Assembly: GCA_964649665.1 (NCBI GenBank) | Contig: CAZYPU010000003.1 | Span: 1-64,000 of the forward strand | Origin: CAZYPU01 sp964649665 | GTDB lineage: Bacteria; Omnitrophota; Gorgyraeia; JABMRN01; RBG-13-46-9 | DNA length: 64,000 bases | Reading direction: 5' to 3' | Part shown: positions 34,006 through 42,495 of the stretch, piece by piece | How the letters are laid out: the number at the start of each line of letters is the position of its first letter | Numbering within the stretch: the first letter of the stretch is position 1 | Notes under the pieces: generated by a model | The model's input: only the letters and a program-made list of their open reading frames with translations | Told to the model about the DNA's origin: nothing | Databases searched by the model: none | Position numbers and translations under genes: made by a program

Positions 34006-35079
34006 ATGAATTTTAATGCACTTGCCGAACTTATCTCAAAGGGCTTCAACAATCTGTTGGGCCTCTTTTCGAATGATATGGGTATCGACCTCGGTACAGC
34101 CACCACGCTTGTCTACATAAAAAATCAGGGCATTGTCCTTTGCGAGCCGTCCGTCGTAGCGATTCAGGCCGGCACCTCGAACGTTCTCGCTGTCGGGGAA
34201 GAGGCGAAAAGGATGCTCGGAAGAACACCGGGCAATATCGTTGCGATACGGCCGATGCGAAACGGCGTAATAGCTGATTTCGAGATTACCGAAGCGATGC
34301 TCAGGTATTTTATAAAAAAAGTTCACAATTCCCGCCGTTTAGTAAGGCCGAGAATGGTTATAGCTATTCCTTCCGGCATTACGGAGGTGGAAAAAAGGGC
34401 GGTTAAGGATTCGGCGCTTCATGCGGGCGCGCGTGAGGTTTACATGATAGAGGAGCCGGTAGCCGCGGCCATAGGCGTGGGCCTGCCGATTCAGGAGCCC
34501 TCGGGCAGCATGATCATCGACATAGGCGGCGGAACGACCGAGATGGCGGTTATATCATTGGCAGGAATAGTTTTTGCAAAGTCAATAAGGGTTGCGGGCG
34601 ATGAAATGGACGAAGCGATCATCAATTATTTAAAAAAGACCTACAACCTCATGATAGGGGAGCGTACCGCGGAAGAGATTAAGGTAAAAATCGGTTCGGC
34701 CTACCCGCTGGACGAAGAATTAACTATGGAAGTAAGGGGAAGGGATCTCGTGGCCGGCCTTCCGAAAATGATTACCGTTTCAAGCGAGGAAGTGAGGGAG
34801 GCGCTCGCAGAGCCCATAGCCCAGATTGTCGAGTCCATCAGAATAACACTTGAGAGAACCCCTCCGGAACTTTCGGCGGATTTGATGGAAAAAGGCCTTA
34901 TTATGGCCGGCGGCGGATCTCTCTTGCGCGGCCTGGACAAGCTAATCTCAGAGGAAACGGGCCTGCCGGTTCACATCTCCGAAGATCCCTTAACAGCCGT
35001 TGCGCTTGGCACCGGCAAGGTGCTTAGCGAAATGCGATACCTTAAAAGACTTGCCGTAAGTCCAAAAGTAGAAAGATAA
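34006..35079 (+). CDS. mreB: Rod shape-determining protein MreB
   Basis: The 357-residue bacterial actin has phosphate-1 GIDLGTATTLVYIK near 26-39, phosphate-2 IIDIGGGTTEMAVIS near 166-180, and adenosine motif IMAGGGSLLRGLD near 302-314. It has an N-terminal extension of about 20 residues (FNALAELISKGFNNLLGLF) that could be amphipathic and membrane-binding. It directs lateral wall synthesis with MreC, MreD, RodA and PBP2, all encoded next. In contrast to the FtsA-like protein of this window, its nucleotide motifs are intact. Confidence 0.97.
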   Translation: MNFNALAELISKGFNNLLGLFSNDMGIDLGTATTLVYIKNQGIVLCEPSVVAIQAGTSNVLAVGEEAKRMLGRTPGNIVAIRPMRNGVIADFEITEAMLRYFIKKVHNSRRLVRPRMVIAIPSGITEVEKRAVKDSALHAGAREVYMIEEPVAAAIGVGLPIQEPSGSMIIDIGGGTTEMAVISLAGIVFAKSIRVAGDEMDEAIINYLKKTYNLMIGERTAEEIKVKIGSAYPLDEELTMEVRGRDLVAGLPKMITVSSEEVREALAEPIAQIVESIRITLERTPPELSADLMEKGLIMAGGGSLLRGLDKLISEETGLPVHISEDPLTAVALGTGKVLSEMRYLKRLAVSPKVER

Positions 35080-35097
35080 AAACCTACGTGGGCGAAG

Positions 35098-35877
35098 TTG
35101 CGCATTTACAGGATAAGAAAGTTTCCCACCGTACTATTTCTTCTTGTTCTCGCCGTAATCATAATAGCGTTTAATTCAAAAATCCTTCCGTACCTCAGGG
35201 GACCCGCGTTTGGAATCATGACGAAACCCTTCAGCGCCTTAAAAGGCGTGAAAGCGTATTTTGCGCGGCCCGGATATTCCGAGGAAAACCTGCGCCTCAA
35301 ACAGCACATCGGCGCGCTTTCGGTTACGCTGGCGCGAATGAAGGAGATAAGCCGCGAAAATGAAAGGCTGCGCGATATCCTGGATTTCAAAAAAAACCTG
35401 CCTTACACCGTTATAACCGCGCGTGTCATAGCAAGAAATCCGACCGACTGGAGAAAGGCGATAATAATAAACAAAGGCAAACGCCACGGTGTAATCAAAG
35501 GCATGCCGTGCGCGACGGCCAAAGGTCTGATCGGCAGCGTGGAGGAGGCCTCCGGCGACTCAAGCAAGATCATGCTCATAACGGATCCCAATTCCAAAAT
35601 AGGGGTGTTGCTTGAGAATTCGAGAGAAAGCGGTCTTTTAACCGGTTCACCGCGGGGCGAATGTAAGATTATATATCTCCCCCTGGAAAGCAAGATCCAA
35701 AAAGGCGAGAAGGTTGTTACCGCCGGATTCGGCCAGGCGGCGCCGAAGGGCCTGGCGATAGGAAAAATTGCCGCAATCGGCGTTGAAAATTCCAACCTGT
35801 ACAAATACGCGATCGTGGAGCCGATGGAGGACATGAGCAAGGTTGAGGAGGTTTTGTGTATTGATGCGGGCGAATAG
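35098..35877 (+). CDS. mreC: Rod shape-determining protein MreC
   Basis: The 259-residue protein has a short basic start, one membrane helix at about residues 11-29, and a coiled coil around residues 60-92 (LRLKQHIGALSVTLARMKEI, then ENERLRDILDF). A periplasmic beta domain follows, with VIARNPTDWRKAIIINKG and GLIGSVEEASGDSSKIMLITD. It starts at TTG 35098, the only start giving a full N-terminus. It bridges MreB/MreD to PBP2 and ends within the start region of mreD. Confidence 0.93.
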   Translation: MRIYRIRKFPTVLFLLVLAVIIIAFNSKILPYLRGPAFGIMTKPFSALKGVKAYFARPGYSEENLRLKQHIGALSVTLARMKEISRENERLRDILDFKKNLPYTVITARVIARNPTDWRKAIIINKGKRHGVIKGMPCATAKGLIGSVEEASGDSSKIMLITDPNSKIGVLLENSRESGLLTGSPRGECKIIYLPLESKIQKGEKVVTAGFGQAAPKGLAIGKIAAIGVENSNLYKYAIVEPMEDMSKVEEVLCIDAGE

Positions 35878-36364
35878 CAGGCTAAAAATATACACAGTTA
35901 TCCTTATTTTGTTTTTCCTTGAAGCCGCGCTCATCGGCAGGCTTCGAATCCACGGCGCAAGCCCGGGACTCTTACTGATAGCGGTTATTTTTTTCGGATT
36001 CCATTTCGGGAGAGCCCGCGGCGCCGAGGCGGGCCTTATAGCGGGTATTCTTAAAGACATATTCAGCCTGACCAATTTTGGCGTCAATGCTTTTTCTTTC
36101 TTATTGGTCGGAGCTTTGGCCGGATACCTTAGAAAGAAACTGGCCAGGGAAAATTTCGTTACGGAATTTTTTATTTCAGCAGCGGCCGTTTATCTTACCT
36201 CAAGCGTTTCCTTCCTTGACCTGTCGCGCCTTGCGGGAGAAACCGCGCTCGAGGGCTTCTGGGCGATAATTTTTTACAAAAGCCTGTATACGGCTTTCGC
36301 GGCGGCGCCGATATTTTTTGTGCTCGGAAAAATATTCGGGCCAAAGGAAACGCCGCGCATATGA
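35864..36364 (+). CDS. mreD: Rod shape-determining protein MreD
   Basis: A protein of about 166 residues with five predicted membrane segments; the typical MreD size, hydrophobicity and position support the call. ATG 35864 is preferred: GAGGAGG at 35845-35851 lies 12 bases upstream. A TTG at 35843 would lengthen it by seven residues but lies at the ribosome-binding site. It overlaps mreC by 14 bases and mrdA by four bases (ATGA). Confidence 0.85.
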   Translation: MRANSRLKIYTVILILFFLEAALIGRLRIHGASPGLLLIAVIFFGFHFGRARGAEAGLIAGILKDIFSLTNFGVNAFSFLLVGALAGYLRKKLARENFVTEFFISAAAVYLTSSVSFLDLSRLAGETALEGFWAIIFYKSLYTAFAAAPIFFVLGKIFGPKETPRI

Positions 36365-38082
36365 GGGTAAGAATATTCAAAGCCGCTATTTTATTTACCT
36401 TCCTTTTGATTATCGCCGGACTTTTCTACACCCAGATATTAAACGGCCGTTTATACAGGACGCTCTCCGAAAATAACAGAATCCGTGTGCTCCCGCTTGA
36501 GGCGCCGAGGGGGAACATGTACGACAGGAAAGGAAGGCTTGTTGTGGGCAACAGGCTTTCCTTCGATGTCCGGGTTATTTTCCGCGAGATGAAGGACACG
36601 AAATACGCCGCCGGGCTCATTAGCAACATTACCGGTATCGAAGAGGAAACCCTTTTTCGCAGGATAAAGGCGGCGGCTAAGACGCCGTTCGCGCCGATAA
36701 AAATTGCCGAGGACGTTGAAAAAGATAAGGCGATCCGGATTGAAGAAGCCGGCAGGGATTTACCGGGCGTTATCGTGACCACAAGGCCGCTGCGGAATTA
36801 CATTTACAGGGATGCGTTTTCCCATGTAACGGGCTATCTGGGCAAGATTAGCGGAGATAAATTAAAAAAGTACAGGACATACGGTTATCATATGCAGGAT
36901 TTTGTAGGCAAGGATGGGCTGGAGCGTACGTTTAACGATTACCTGAGGGGCACCGGCGGCGGCCTTCAGGTCGAGGTTGATTCCAGGGGCAGGCAGCTGA
37001 GGCGGCTTGCCGTGAAAGAAGCAGAGAGGGGAAAAGACATTTACCTGAACATCGACCTGGAGCTTCAGCAGTTTTGCGACTCGCTCTTGGCCGGCAAAAA
37101 AGGCGCTATCGTCGCCATGAACCCCACAAGCGGCGCGGTTTTGGCGCTTTTAAGCCGCCCCGCTTTTGACCCCGGTGTATTTATTATGCCCGGAAATTCC
37201 GAGAAAGTGAAAGCCATTTTGAACAATTCGTCCGCATTCCCGCTCCTGAACCGAGCTATAAGCGCCACCTACCCGCCGGCATCTGTTTTTAAAATAGTTG
37301 TCGCCTCCGCCGCGCTGGATTCCGGAAAATTCAGTGAAAAGAATACGTTTTCGTGCGACGGGAGCTTTCGCGTGGGAGGCAGGGCCTTTAAGTGCTGGAA
37401 AGAAGAGGGCCACGGCCCGCAAGACATTACAGAGGCGATTAAAAATTCGTGCAACGTGTTCTTTTACCAGCTCGCGCTTCTTGCGGGTGTAAACGATATA
37501 TCAAAGTACGCGTTTAAATTCGGGTTTGGGAGGGCGACAGGGATAGACCTGCCGGGGGAGGCAAGCGGCCTTGTTCCGACGGTGGCATGGAAAAAACGAA
37601 AATTAAAAATGCCCTGGTTCAAAGGTGAAACGGCAAATTACGCGATAGGACAGGGCTACCTTCTTGTGACGCCTATTCAGATTGCGCGGATGACAAGCGC
37701 CGTTGCCAACGGCGGAAAGCTCGTTCGGCCCGCCGTTTGCGAGCGGATAGAAGACATAAATTTCCGGCGCCGCGAGGCGCAGGATGTAGGGCTTGAAATA
37801 GAAACTTTGCAGACGCTGAAAAAAGGATTAAGGGATGTCGTCAACGAGCCCCGCGGTACCGGCTTGTACGCGCGGTCAAAGAAAATTATCATATCGGGAA
37901 AGACCGGCACCGCCCAGAATCCGCGCGGCCAATCGCACGCCTGGTTTACGGGGTTTGCCCCGTTTGAAAATCCCAAAATTTGCGTTGTTGTATTTATTGA
38001 ACATGGCGGAAAGGGTGGGCTTCAGCCGGCGCGCTTTGCCAGGAAGATTATCGAAAAAGCGAAGGAACTGGAGCTTTTGTAA
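36361..38082 (+). CDS. mrdA: Penicillin-binding protein 2, elongation transpeptidase
   Basis: The 573-residue class B PBP has a membrane anchor at about residues 7-25, the pedestal motif RGNMYDRKGRLVVGN near 56-70, and catalytic motifs SVFK near 307, SCN near 364 and KTGTAQ near 513. It crosslinks lateral-wall peptidoglycan together with RodA. The mreC-mreD-mrdA-rodA order identifies it as the PBP2 type, distinct from FtsI at 7046. The gene ends just before a palindromic repeat. Confidence 0.94.
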   Translation: MRVRIFKAAILFTFLLIIAGLFYTQILNGRLYRTLSENNRIRVLPLEAPRGNMYDRKGRLVVGNRLSFDVRVIFREMKDTKYAAGLISNITGIEEETLFRRIKAAAKTPFAPIKIAEDVEKDKAIRIEEAGRDLPGVIVTTRPLRNYIYRDAFSHVTGYLGKISGDKLKKYRTYGYHMQDFVGKDGLERTFNDYLRGTGGGLQVEVDSRGRQLRRLAVKEAERGKDIYLNIDLELQQFCDSLLAGKKGAIVAMNPTSGAVLALLSRPAFDPGVFIMPGNSEKVKAILNNSSAFPLLNRAISATYPPASVFKIVVASAALDSGKFSEKNTFSCDGSFRVGGRAFKCWKEEGHGPQDITEAIKNSCNVFFYQLALLAGVNDISKYAFKFGFGRATGIDLPGEASGLVPTVAWKKRKLKMPWFKGETANYAIGQGYLLVTPIQIARMTSAVANGGKLVRPAVCERIEDINFRRREAQDVGLEIETLQTLKKGLRDVVNEPRGTGLYARSKKIIISGKTGTAQNPRGQSHAWFTGFAPFENPKICVVVFIEHGGKGGLQPARFARKIIEKAKELELL

Positions 38083-38089
38083 TGCATTC

Positions 38090-38240
38090 GTCATTGCGAG
38101 CCCCGACGAAGTTGGGGCGAAGCAACTTCAAGCGAAGAGATTACGGAGCCTGTTCCGAGCCTGTCGTCGAGATTGCTTCGGTGCCTTCGGCACTTCGCAA
38201 TGACAGGCGAAGGAATCCCTTCGGCCCTCCTCGCAATGAC
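38090..38240. repeat. Compound palindromic repeat, 'GTCATTGCGAG' type
   Basis: The block opens with gtcattgcgag and ends with ctcctcgcaatgac. A second closing end (cttcgcaatgac) lies inside at about 38187-38201. The middle contains cgagattgcttcgg. It looks like one and a half or two units of the family at 18448 and 22506, joined head to tail or inserted one in another. Confidence 0.85.
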
Positions 38241-38280
38241 GGAGAAGTAAAATGCTCAATTGTCTTGGCACTACGAATAT

Positions 38281-39351
38281 ATGAACAAACTTGACAAGGT
38301 TCTGTTGCTTGCTGTCGCGGCGATCCTGCTCATAGGCCTTGCGGTGCTTTACAGCGCCTCAAAGGAATATGGCCAGCAAAATATCGTTTTGCGCCAGGCC
38401 TTCTGGATTTTGTTCGGTGTCGCGCTTATGTTTGCGGCGACACGCATTGATTACCAGAGGTTCATAAGTATCTCGTACCTCGCGTACGGAGTAAATATAT
38501 TACTTCTTGTTCTGGTATTGTTTTTCGGGAAGGCCGCCGGCGGCGCCCACAGGTGGATAAGTTTCGGCGCGTTCAACATTCAGCCTTCCGAGCTTGCCAA
38601 GATAACTCTTATCCTGGCGCTTTCGGCGTATATGAGCCGCAGGGAAGCACGCGCCGCGAAAATAGGCTTTCCGCTCGGAGCTTTATTGATTGCCCTGCCG
38701 GCGTTCGTCCTTATTCTTATCGAACCGGACCTCGGAACAGCGCTGCTTCTTTTGCCGATAACCCTTGCAATGCTCTTTGTGGCCGGCGCCAGGCTCAAAC
38801 ATCTCGCTGGTTTGATTTTTCTCGGTATCGCGTCACTCCCCATTGTCTGGCACTTCTTAAAGGGTTATCAGAAACAGAGGCTTTTTGTTTTTGTGAACCC
38901 GAATGCGGATCCCCTCGGGTCGGGGTATACCATAATCCAGTCAAAAATCGCCGTTGGCTCCGGAGGGCTTTTCGGAAAAGGATGGCTTGGCGGCACGCAG
39001 AACCAGCTGAATTTTCTGCCGGAGCGCCATACGGATTTTATATTTTCAGTCGTAGGGGAAGAATGGGGTTTTTTTGGCGCGCTGATTCTGATGCTTCTCT
39101 ACGCCCTCGTTATATACAGAGGCGCAAAAATTATCGGAACAACCCCGGATACGTACGGTAGTCTGATGGCCGCGGGTTTTGTGGCACTTTTTTTTCTCCA
39201 GGTTGTCATAAACGTCGGCATGACAATGGGTTTTTTGCCTGTCGTAGGCCTTACCCTGCCGCTTATAAGCTATGGCGGGTCGAGTCTCGCGGCGACGCTG
39301 GTATGTATCGGTCTCTTGCTTAACATAGGTATGCGGCGGCCGCTCTTCTGA
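38281..39351 (+). CDS. rodA: RodA, SEDS glycosyltransferase for cell elongation
   Basis: The 356-residue protein with about ten membrane helices carries SEDS motifs: AVLYSASKEYGQQN near the start, IQPSELAKITLILALSAY near 100-117, LIEPDLGTALLLLPI, the LPERHTDFIFSVVGEEWGF block near 244-262 and LTLPLISYGGSS near the end. It polymerises glycan strands with PBP2 under MreB control. ATG 38281 is chosen over TTG 38260 because it gives the typical N-terminus. Confidence 0.94.
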   Translation: MNKLDKVLLLAVAAILLIGLAVLYSASKEYGQQNIVLRQAFWILFGVALMFAATRIDYQRFISISYLAYGVNILLLVLVLFFGKAAGGAHRWISFGAFNIQPSELAKITLILALSAYMSRREARAAKIGFPLGALLIALPAFVLILIEPDLGTALLLLPITLAMLFVAGARLKHLAGLIFLGIASLPIVWHFLKGYQKQRLFVFVNPNADPLGSGYTIIQSKIAVGSGGLFGKGWLGGTQNQLNFLPERHTDFIFSVVGEEWGFFGALILMLLYALVIYRGAKIIGTTPDTYGSLMAAGFVALFFLQVVINVGMTMGFLPVVGLTLPLISYGGSSLAATLVCIGLLLNIGMRRPLF

Positions 39352-39427
39352 GGCATGGGCCGGGGGCTGCGAGTTGCGGGCAAGGGGAAGTCCATAGCCT
39401 TAAGCGCACGGCCCGCGGCTCGGGACA

Positions 39428-39456
39428 TTGACAAAACAGCATATATCAAGTATACT
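39428..39456 (+). promoter_or_regulatory. Strong predicted promoter before the pilus-motor genes
   Basis: TTGACA at 39428-39433, exactly 17 bases, and TATACT at 39451-39456. The downstream gene has an AAAAAGGAG ribosome-binding site at 39472-39480. Confidence 0.8.
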
Positions 39457-39486
39457 TGCAGGATAAACGGTAAAAAGGAGTAAAAA

Positions 39487-40932
39487 ATGAAGAGATTTTC
39501 AATCTTAAAAAAGCTTTCGCTGCTGCCGCAGGGAATACGGTACAAGCTGCTGATTGCCTTCAGCCTGATGTCCGTCATACCGCTTCTTGTCATAGGGTAC
39601 CTTGTAAATAATTTCTTGTTGCTGGAAACAAATGTCACGCTCGGCCAGGTGAGTGTCGTAGTGCTTTTCTGTGTTATCGTGGCGTGGCTCGGGCTATTTC
39701 TCGCGAAAGACATAATGGAGCGTGTCATAGATATAGCCCTGGAAGCCAAGATCATTACGAACGGAAATTTCGACAGAAAAATTTCCGTGCGCACTGACGA
39801 TGAAATCGGCCAGATCGGCGAGGCGATAAACTTTCTTACCAAAAAGATAAAAACGAACATGGCCGACCTTAAGGATTACCAGGGCAAGATGAGGGAGGTA
39901 AACATGGACATACAAAGGAGGGTTTCGGTTTTGTCCAACCTCATTCAGATAGGCGAGCTTATTTCCTCCTCTGTTAAGCTGGACAGCATACTGGAGCTTG
40001 TGGCAGGCAAGTTAGCTCAAATTTATGAAAACGGGTTCGCGGCTTTATATTACTCTTCGTCCGCCGAGAGCAAGCAGTATATCCTGAAGGCCTCGTGCAA
40101 TTTAGAGGGCAAGGACCTCTTGGCCGAGCCGGTGGAGGAAGGCAGGGGGCTTCTGGGAAAAGCGCTTATCCGGCGAAAGCATATTACGGTAGACGCCTCG
40201 ACAAGATTTTCCTCGGTGGAACAGCAATTCAAAGCAAAATATAAATGCGAAAACATGGTTGCCTATCCCATAGTTGTTTCCAGAGATGTTCGGGTGCTCA
40301 TAGTTGCCGGCAACGACATGAAGAATTTTACGTATACAAGCGATGATATAGGGATAATCAAGGTTTTTGCGGAACAAATCTCGATAGCCATAGAGAACGA
40401 TATTCTTTTAAAGAAAGCCGAGAAACTGGAGATAAAAGATGACCTAACCGGCCTTTTCAACAAAACCTATATCCTAAATCGCCTGAAAGAAGAAATAGAG
40501 CGATCCGTTGTTTCGCAGAGGCCGTGCGCATTCATTCTTATGGGCATTGATGATTTCAAGGAATATGAAGACAAAAATGGAACGCCACAGGCCGAGATAA
40601 CCCTCAGAAAAATTGCCGCTTTTATGACCCAGATTTCAAAGCCGCTGGGAAAGCCCGGCGTAATCGACAGGGATACATTCGCCCTTATACTGCCGGAGGT
40701 AAACAAGAAGGAAGCGATGGAAATTGCGGAAAACGCGAGGAAAAAAATAGAAAAACTTGAGCTTTCTTCCGAGAAGGCCGACAGGGTAACCGCTTCGGGC
40801 GGAGTGAGCGAGAACCCCCTTGACGGCGCGAATCTGGATGAGATTCTTGAGAAGGCGAAGGACGCGCTCGCCAGGGCCAGGCAAAAAGGAAAAAATAGAG
40901 TCGTAGGCGAGGGGCATAGCTCGAAGGACTAA
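39487..40932 (+). CDS. Membrane protein with HAMP, GAF and degenerate GGDEF domains
   Basis: The 481-residue protein has membrane helices at about residues 19-40 and 54-76, a HAMP-like linker (AKIITNGNFDRKISVRTDDE, then IGQIGEAINFL), a GAF-like domain at about 150-310 and a C-terminal GGDEF-fold domain from DDLTGLFNKTYILNRL. The catalytic GG(D/E)EF loop is replaced by VIDRDTFAL, and the usual YNDxxGHxxGD stretch by YEDKNGTPQAEI, so diguanylate cyclase activity is unlikely. It may act as a sensor or scaffold. It has its own promoter and precedes pilT by 32 bases. Confidence 0.8.
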   Translation: MKRFSILKKLSLLPQGIRYKLLIAFSLMSVIPLLVIGYLVNNFLLLETNVTLGQVSVVVLFCVIVAWLGLFLAKDIMERVIDIALEAKIITNGNFDRKISVRTDDEIGQIGEAINFLTKKIKTNMADLKDYQGKMREVNMDIQRRVSVLSNLIQIGELISSSVKLDSILELVAGKLAQIYENGFAALYYSSSAESKQYILKASCNLEGKDLLAEPVEEGRGLLGKALIRRKHITVDASTRFSSVEQQFKAKYKCENMVAYPIVVSRDVRVLIVAGNDMKNFTYTSDDIGIIKVFAEQISIAIENDILLKKAEKLEIKDDLTGLFNKTYILNRLKEEIERSVVSQRPCAFILMGIDDFKEYEDKNGTPQAEITLRKIAAFMTQISKPLGKPGVIDRDTFALILPEVNKKEAMEIAENARKKIEKLELSSEKADRVTASGGVSENPLDGANLDEILEKAKDALARARQKGKNRVVGEGHSSKD

Positions 40933-40964
40933 CCTACGAGAGACGACAAGAAGGGGAGCAGCGG

Positions 40965-42032
40965 ATGAAGGTAGACATAAGAAGTTTGCTTAAGGTCATG
41001 ATGCAGAAAAACGCCTCGGACCTGCATGTTACGGCAAATTCGCCGGTGCATTTCAGGATAGACGAAAGGCTTTACCCGGTGGATAAAAGGATCCTGGGCC
41101 GCGAGGACACTATGGAGAGCGTGTATGCGCTCCTCAAGCCCGAGCAGATAAAACAGTTCGAGAGGAACTGGGAACTGGATTTTTCTTTCGAAATCCAGGA
41201 TCTGGCGCGTTTCAGAGTAAATGTTTTTTACCAGAGGGAAGCGGTGGGTTGCGCCATAAGACTTATCCCGTTTGAAATAATGACGTTCGAGCAGTGCGGC
41301 ATTCCGATGGGGGTAGTAATCGACCTTTGCGCCAAGCCGAAAGGGCTCGTACTTGTTACGGGGGCCACGGGGAGCGGAAAATCCACCACTCTTGCCTCGA
41401 TGATAGATTTCATAAACCAGCGCAGGGAGTGCCACATTGTAACAATTGAAGATCCGATCGAGTTCGTACATAAAAACAAAAAATCTATCGTGGACCAGAG
41501 AGAGGTTTACAGGGATACCCATTCCTTTGATACTTCTTTGAAACACGTATTAAGGCAGGATCCGGATGTCATACTGATAGGCGAGATGAGGGACCTCGAG
41601 ACAATAAAAAGCGCTTTGATAATCGCCGAAACCGGGCACCTGGTTTTTGCTACACTGCACACTTCGGACGCCGCCCAAACAATAAACAGGGTAATCGACG
41701 TATTTCCCGCCCACCAGCAGCAGCAGATAAGAACGCAGCTTTCGTTTGTTCTTCTCGCTGTTCTTTCGCAGCAGCTGATTCCGAAAGCCGCCGGCCTGGG
41801 CAGAGTTCTCGGCACAGAGGTTCTCATCGCCACGTCGGCGGTCAGGAGCCTTATACGCGAGGGAAAAATTCACCAGATATATTCCGTCATACAGACCTCG
41901 CAGAGAAGCGGTATGAAGACGATGAATCAGTCGCTCGCGGAACTGTGCAACAGGGGCATCGTATCCCATGAGTTGTGCCTGTACAAGACCACGAATCCGG
42001 ATGAATTTGAAAAACTGATCAAAGAGAGGTAG
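40965..42032 (+). CDS. pilT: Type IV pilus retraction ATPase PilT
   Basis: The 355-residue hexameric ATPase has Walker A GATGSGKSTT near 132, the Asp box TIEDPIEFVH, the His box region and GEMRDLETIKSALIIAETGH (Walker B and retraction-ATPase signature), then LHTSDAAQTINRVIDVFP. The C-terminus includes the LAELCNRGIVS segment. It depolymerises pili at the inner membrane. It is followed after seven bases by a solo MshEN-domain gene and two extension ATPases. Confidence 0.94.
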   Translation: MKVDIRSLLKVMMQKNASDLHVTANSPVHFRIDERLYPVDKRILGREDTMESVYALLKPEQIKQFERNWELDFSFEIQDLARFRVNVFYQREAVGCAIRLIPFEIMTFEQCGIPMGVVIDLCAKPKGLVLVTGATGSGKSTTLASMIDFINQRRECHIVTIEDPIEFVHKNKKSIVDQREVYRDTHSFDTSLKHVLRQDPDVILIGEMRDLETIKSALIIAETGHLVFATLHTSDAAQTINRVIDVFPAHQQQQIRTQLSFVLLAVLSQQLIPKAAGLGRVLGTEVLIATSAVRSLIREGKIHQIYSVIQTSQRSGMKTMNQSLAELCNRGIVSHELCLYKTTNPDEFEKLIKER

Positions 42033-42039
42033 CAGGTTT

Positions 42040-42495
42040 ATGCTTCCGTTCAAACGCCTTGTAAAAAAGCAGCTGGGGGAACTTCTGATAGAGAGGGGGC
42101 TTATCACTAAGACCCAGCTCGATAAAGCGTTGGAGGTGCAGCGGCAGAAAGGCGGCCTCATAGGGCAGATTCTCGTCGTATTGGGATTTACCAGGGAAGA
42201 GGAGATAGCGCAGGCCCTGACCGTGCAGTATGGATTCCCTTACCTGCCCCTTGCGAACTATGAACTCTCGAAAAACATTGTGCAGCTCATACCTGAAAAC
42301 GTAGCCCGCCAGTATTGCCTGATGGCCGTAGATAAAATAGGGGACACGCTCACGGTCGCCACGGCGAATCCCCTAAACGTAAAAGCGATCGAAGACATAG
42401 AACTCTTAACCAAGTGCAACGTGCAGGTATTCGTCAGCACCATGACGGATATCTCAAACGCAATTGCAAAATTCTACGCCAAAGAAAAAAAATAA
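42040..42495 (+). CDS. Stand-alone MshEN (GspE N-terminal) domain protein
   Basis: The 151-residue protein is just one GspE/PilB N-terminal domain without an ATPase. It carries the two-part pattern QLGELLIERGLITKTQLDKA and IGQILVVLGFTREEEIAQAL, which fits the L-G-x-x-L-x-x-x-G repeats of c-di-GMP-binding MshEN domains. The C-terminal half (VARQYCLMAVDKIGDTLTVA, then a cystatin-like end) matches the same fold. It may be a regulatory subunit for the neighbouring ATPases. It abuts pilB1 directly (stop 42493-42495, start 42496). Confidence 0.82.
   Translation: MLPFKRLVKKQLGELLIERGLITKTQLDKALEVQRQKGGLIGQILVVLGFTREEEIAQALTVQYGFPYLPLANYELSKNIVQLIPENVARQYCLMAVDKIGDTLTVATANPLNVKAIEDIELLTKCNVQVFVSTMTDISNAIAKFYAKEKK

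Noticed and set aside
39487..40932. Active diguanylate cyclase
   Set aside because: The GG(D/E)EF loop is absent (IDRDTF), so catalytic activity is not supported.
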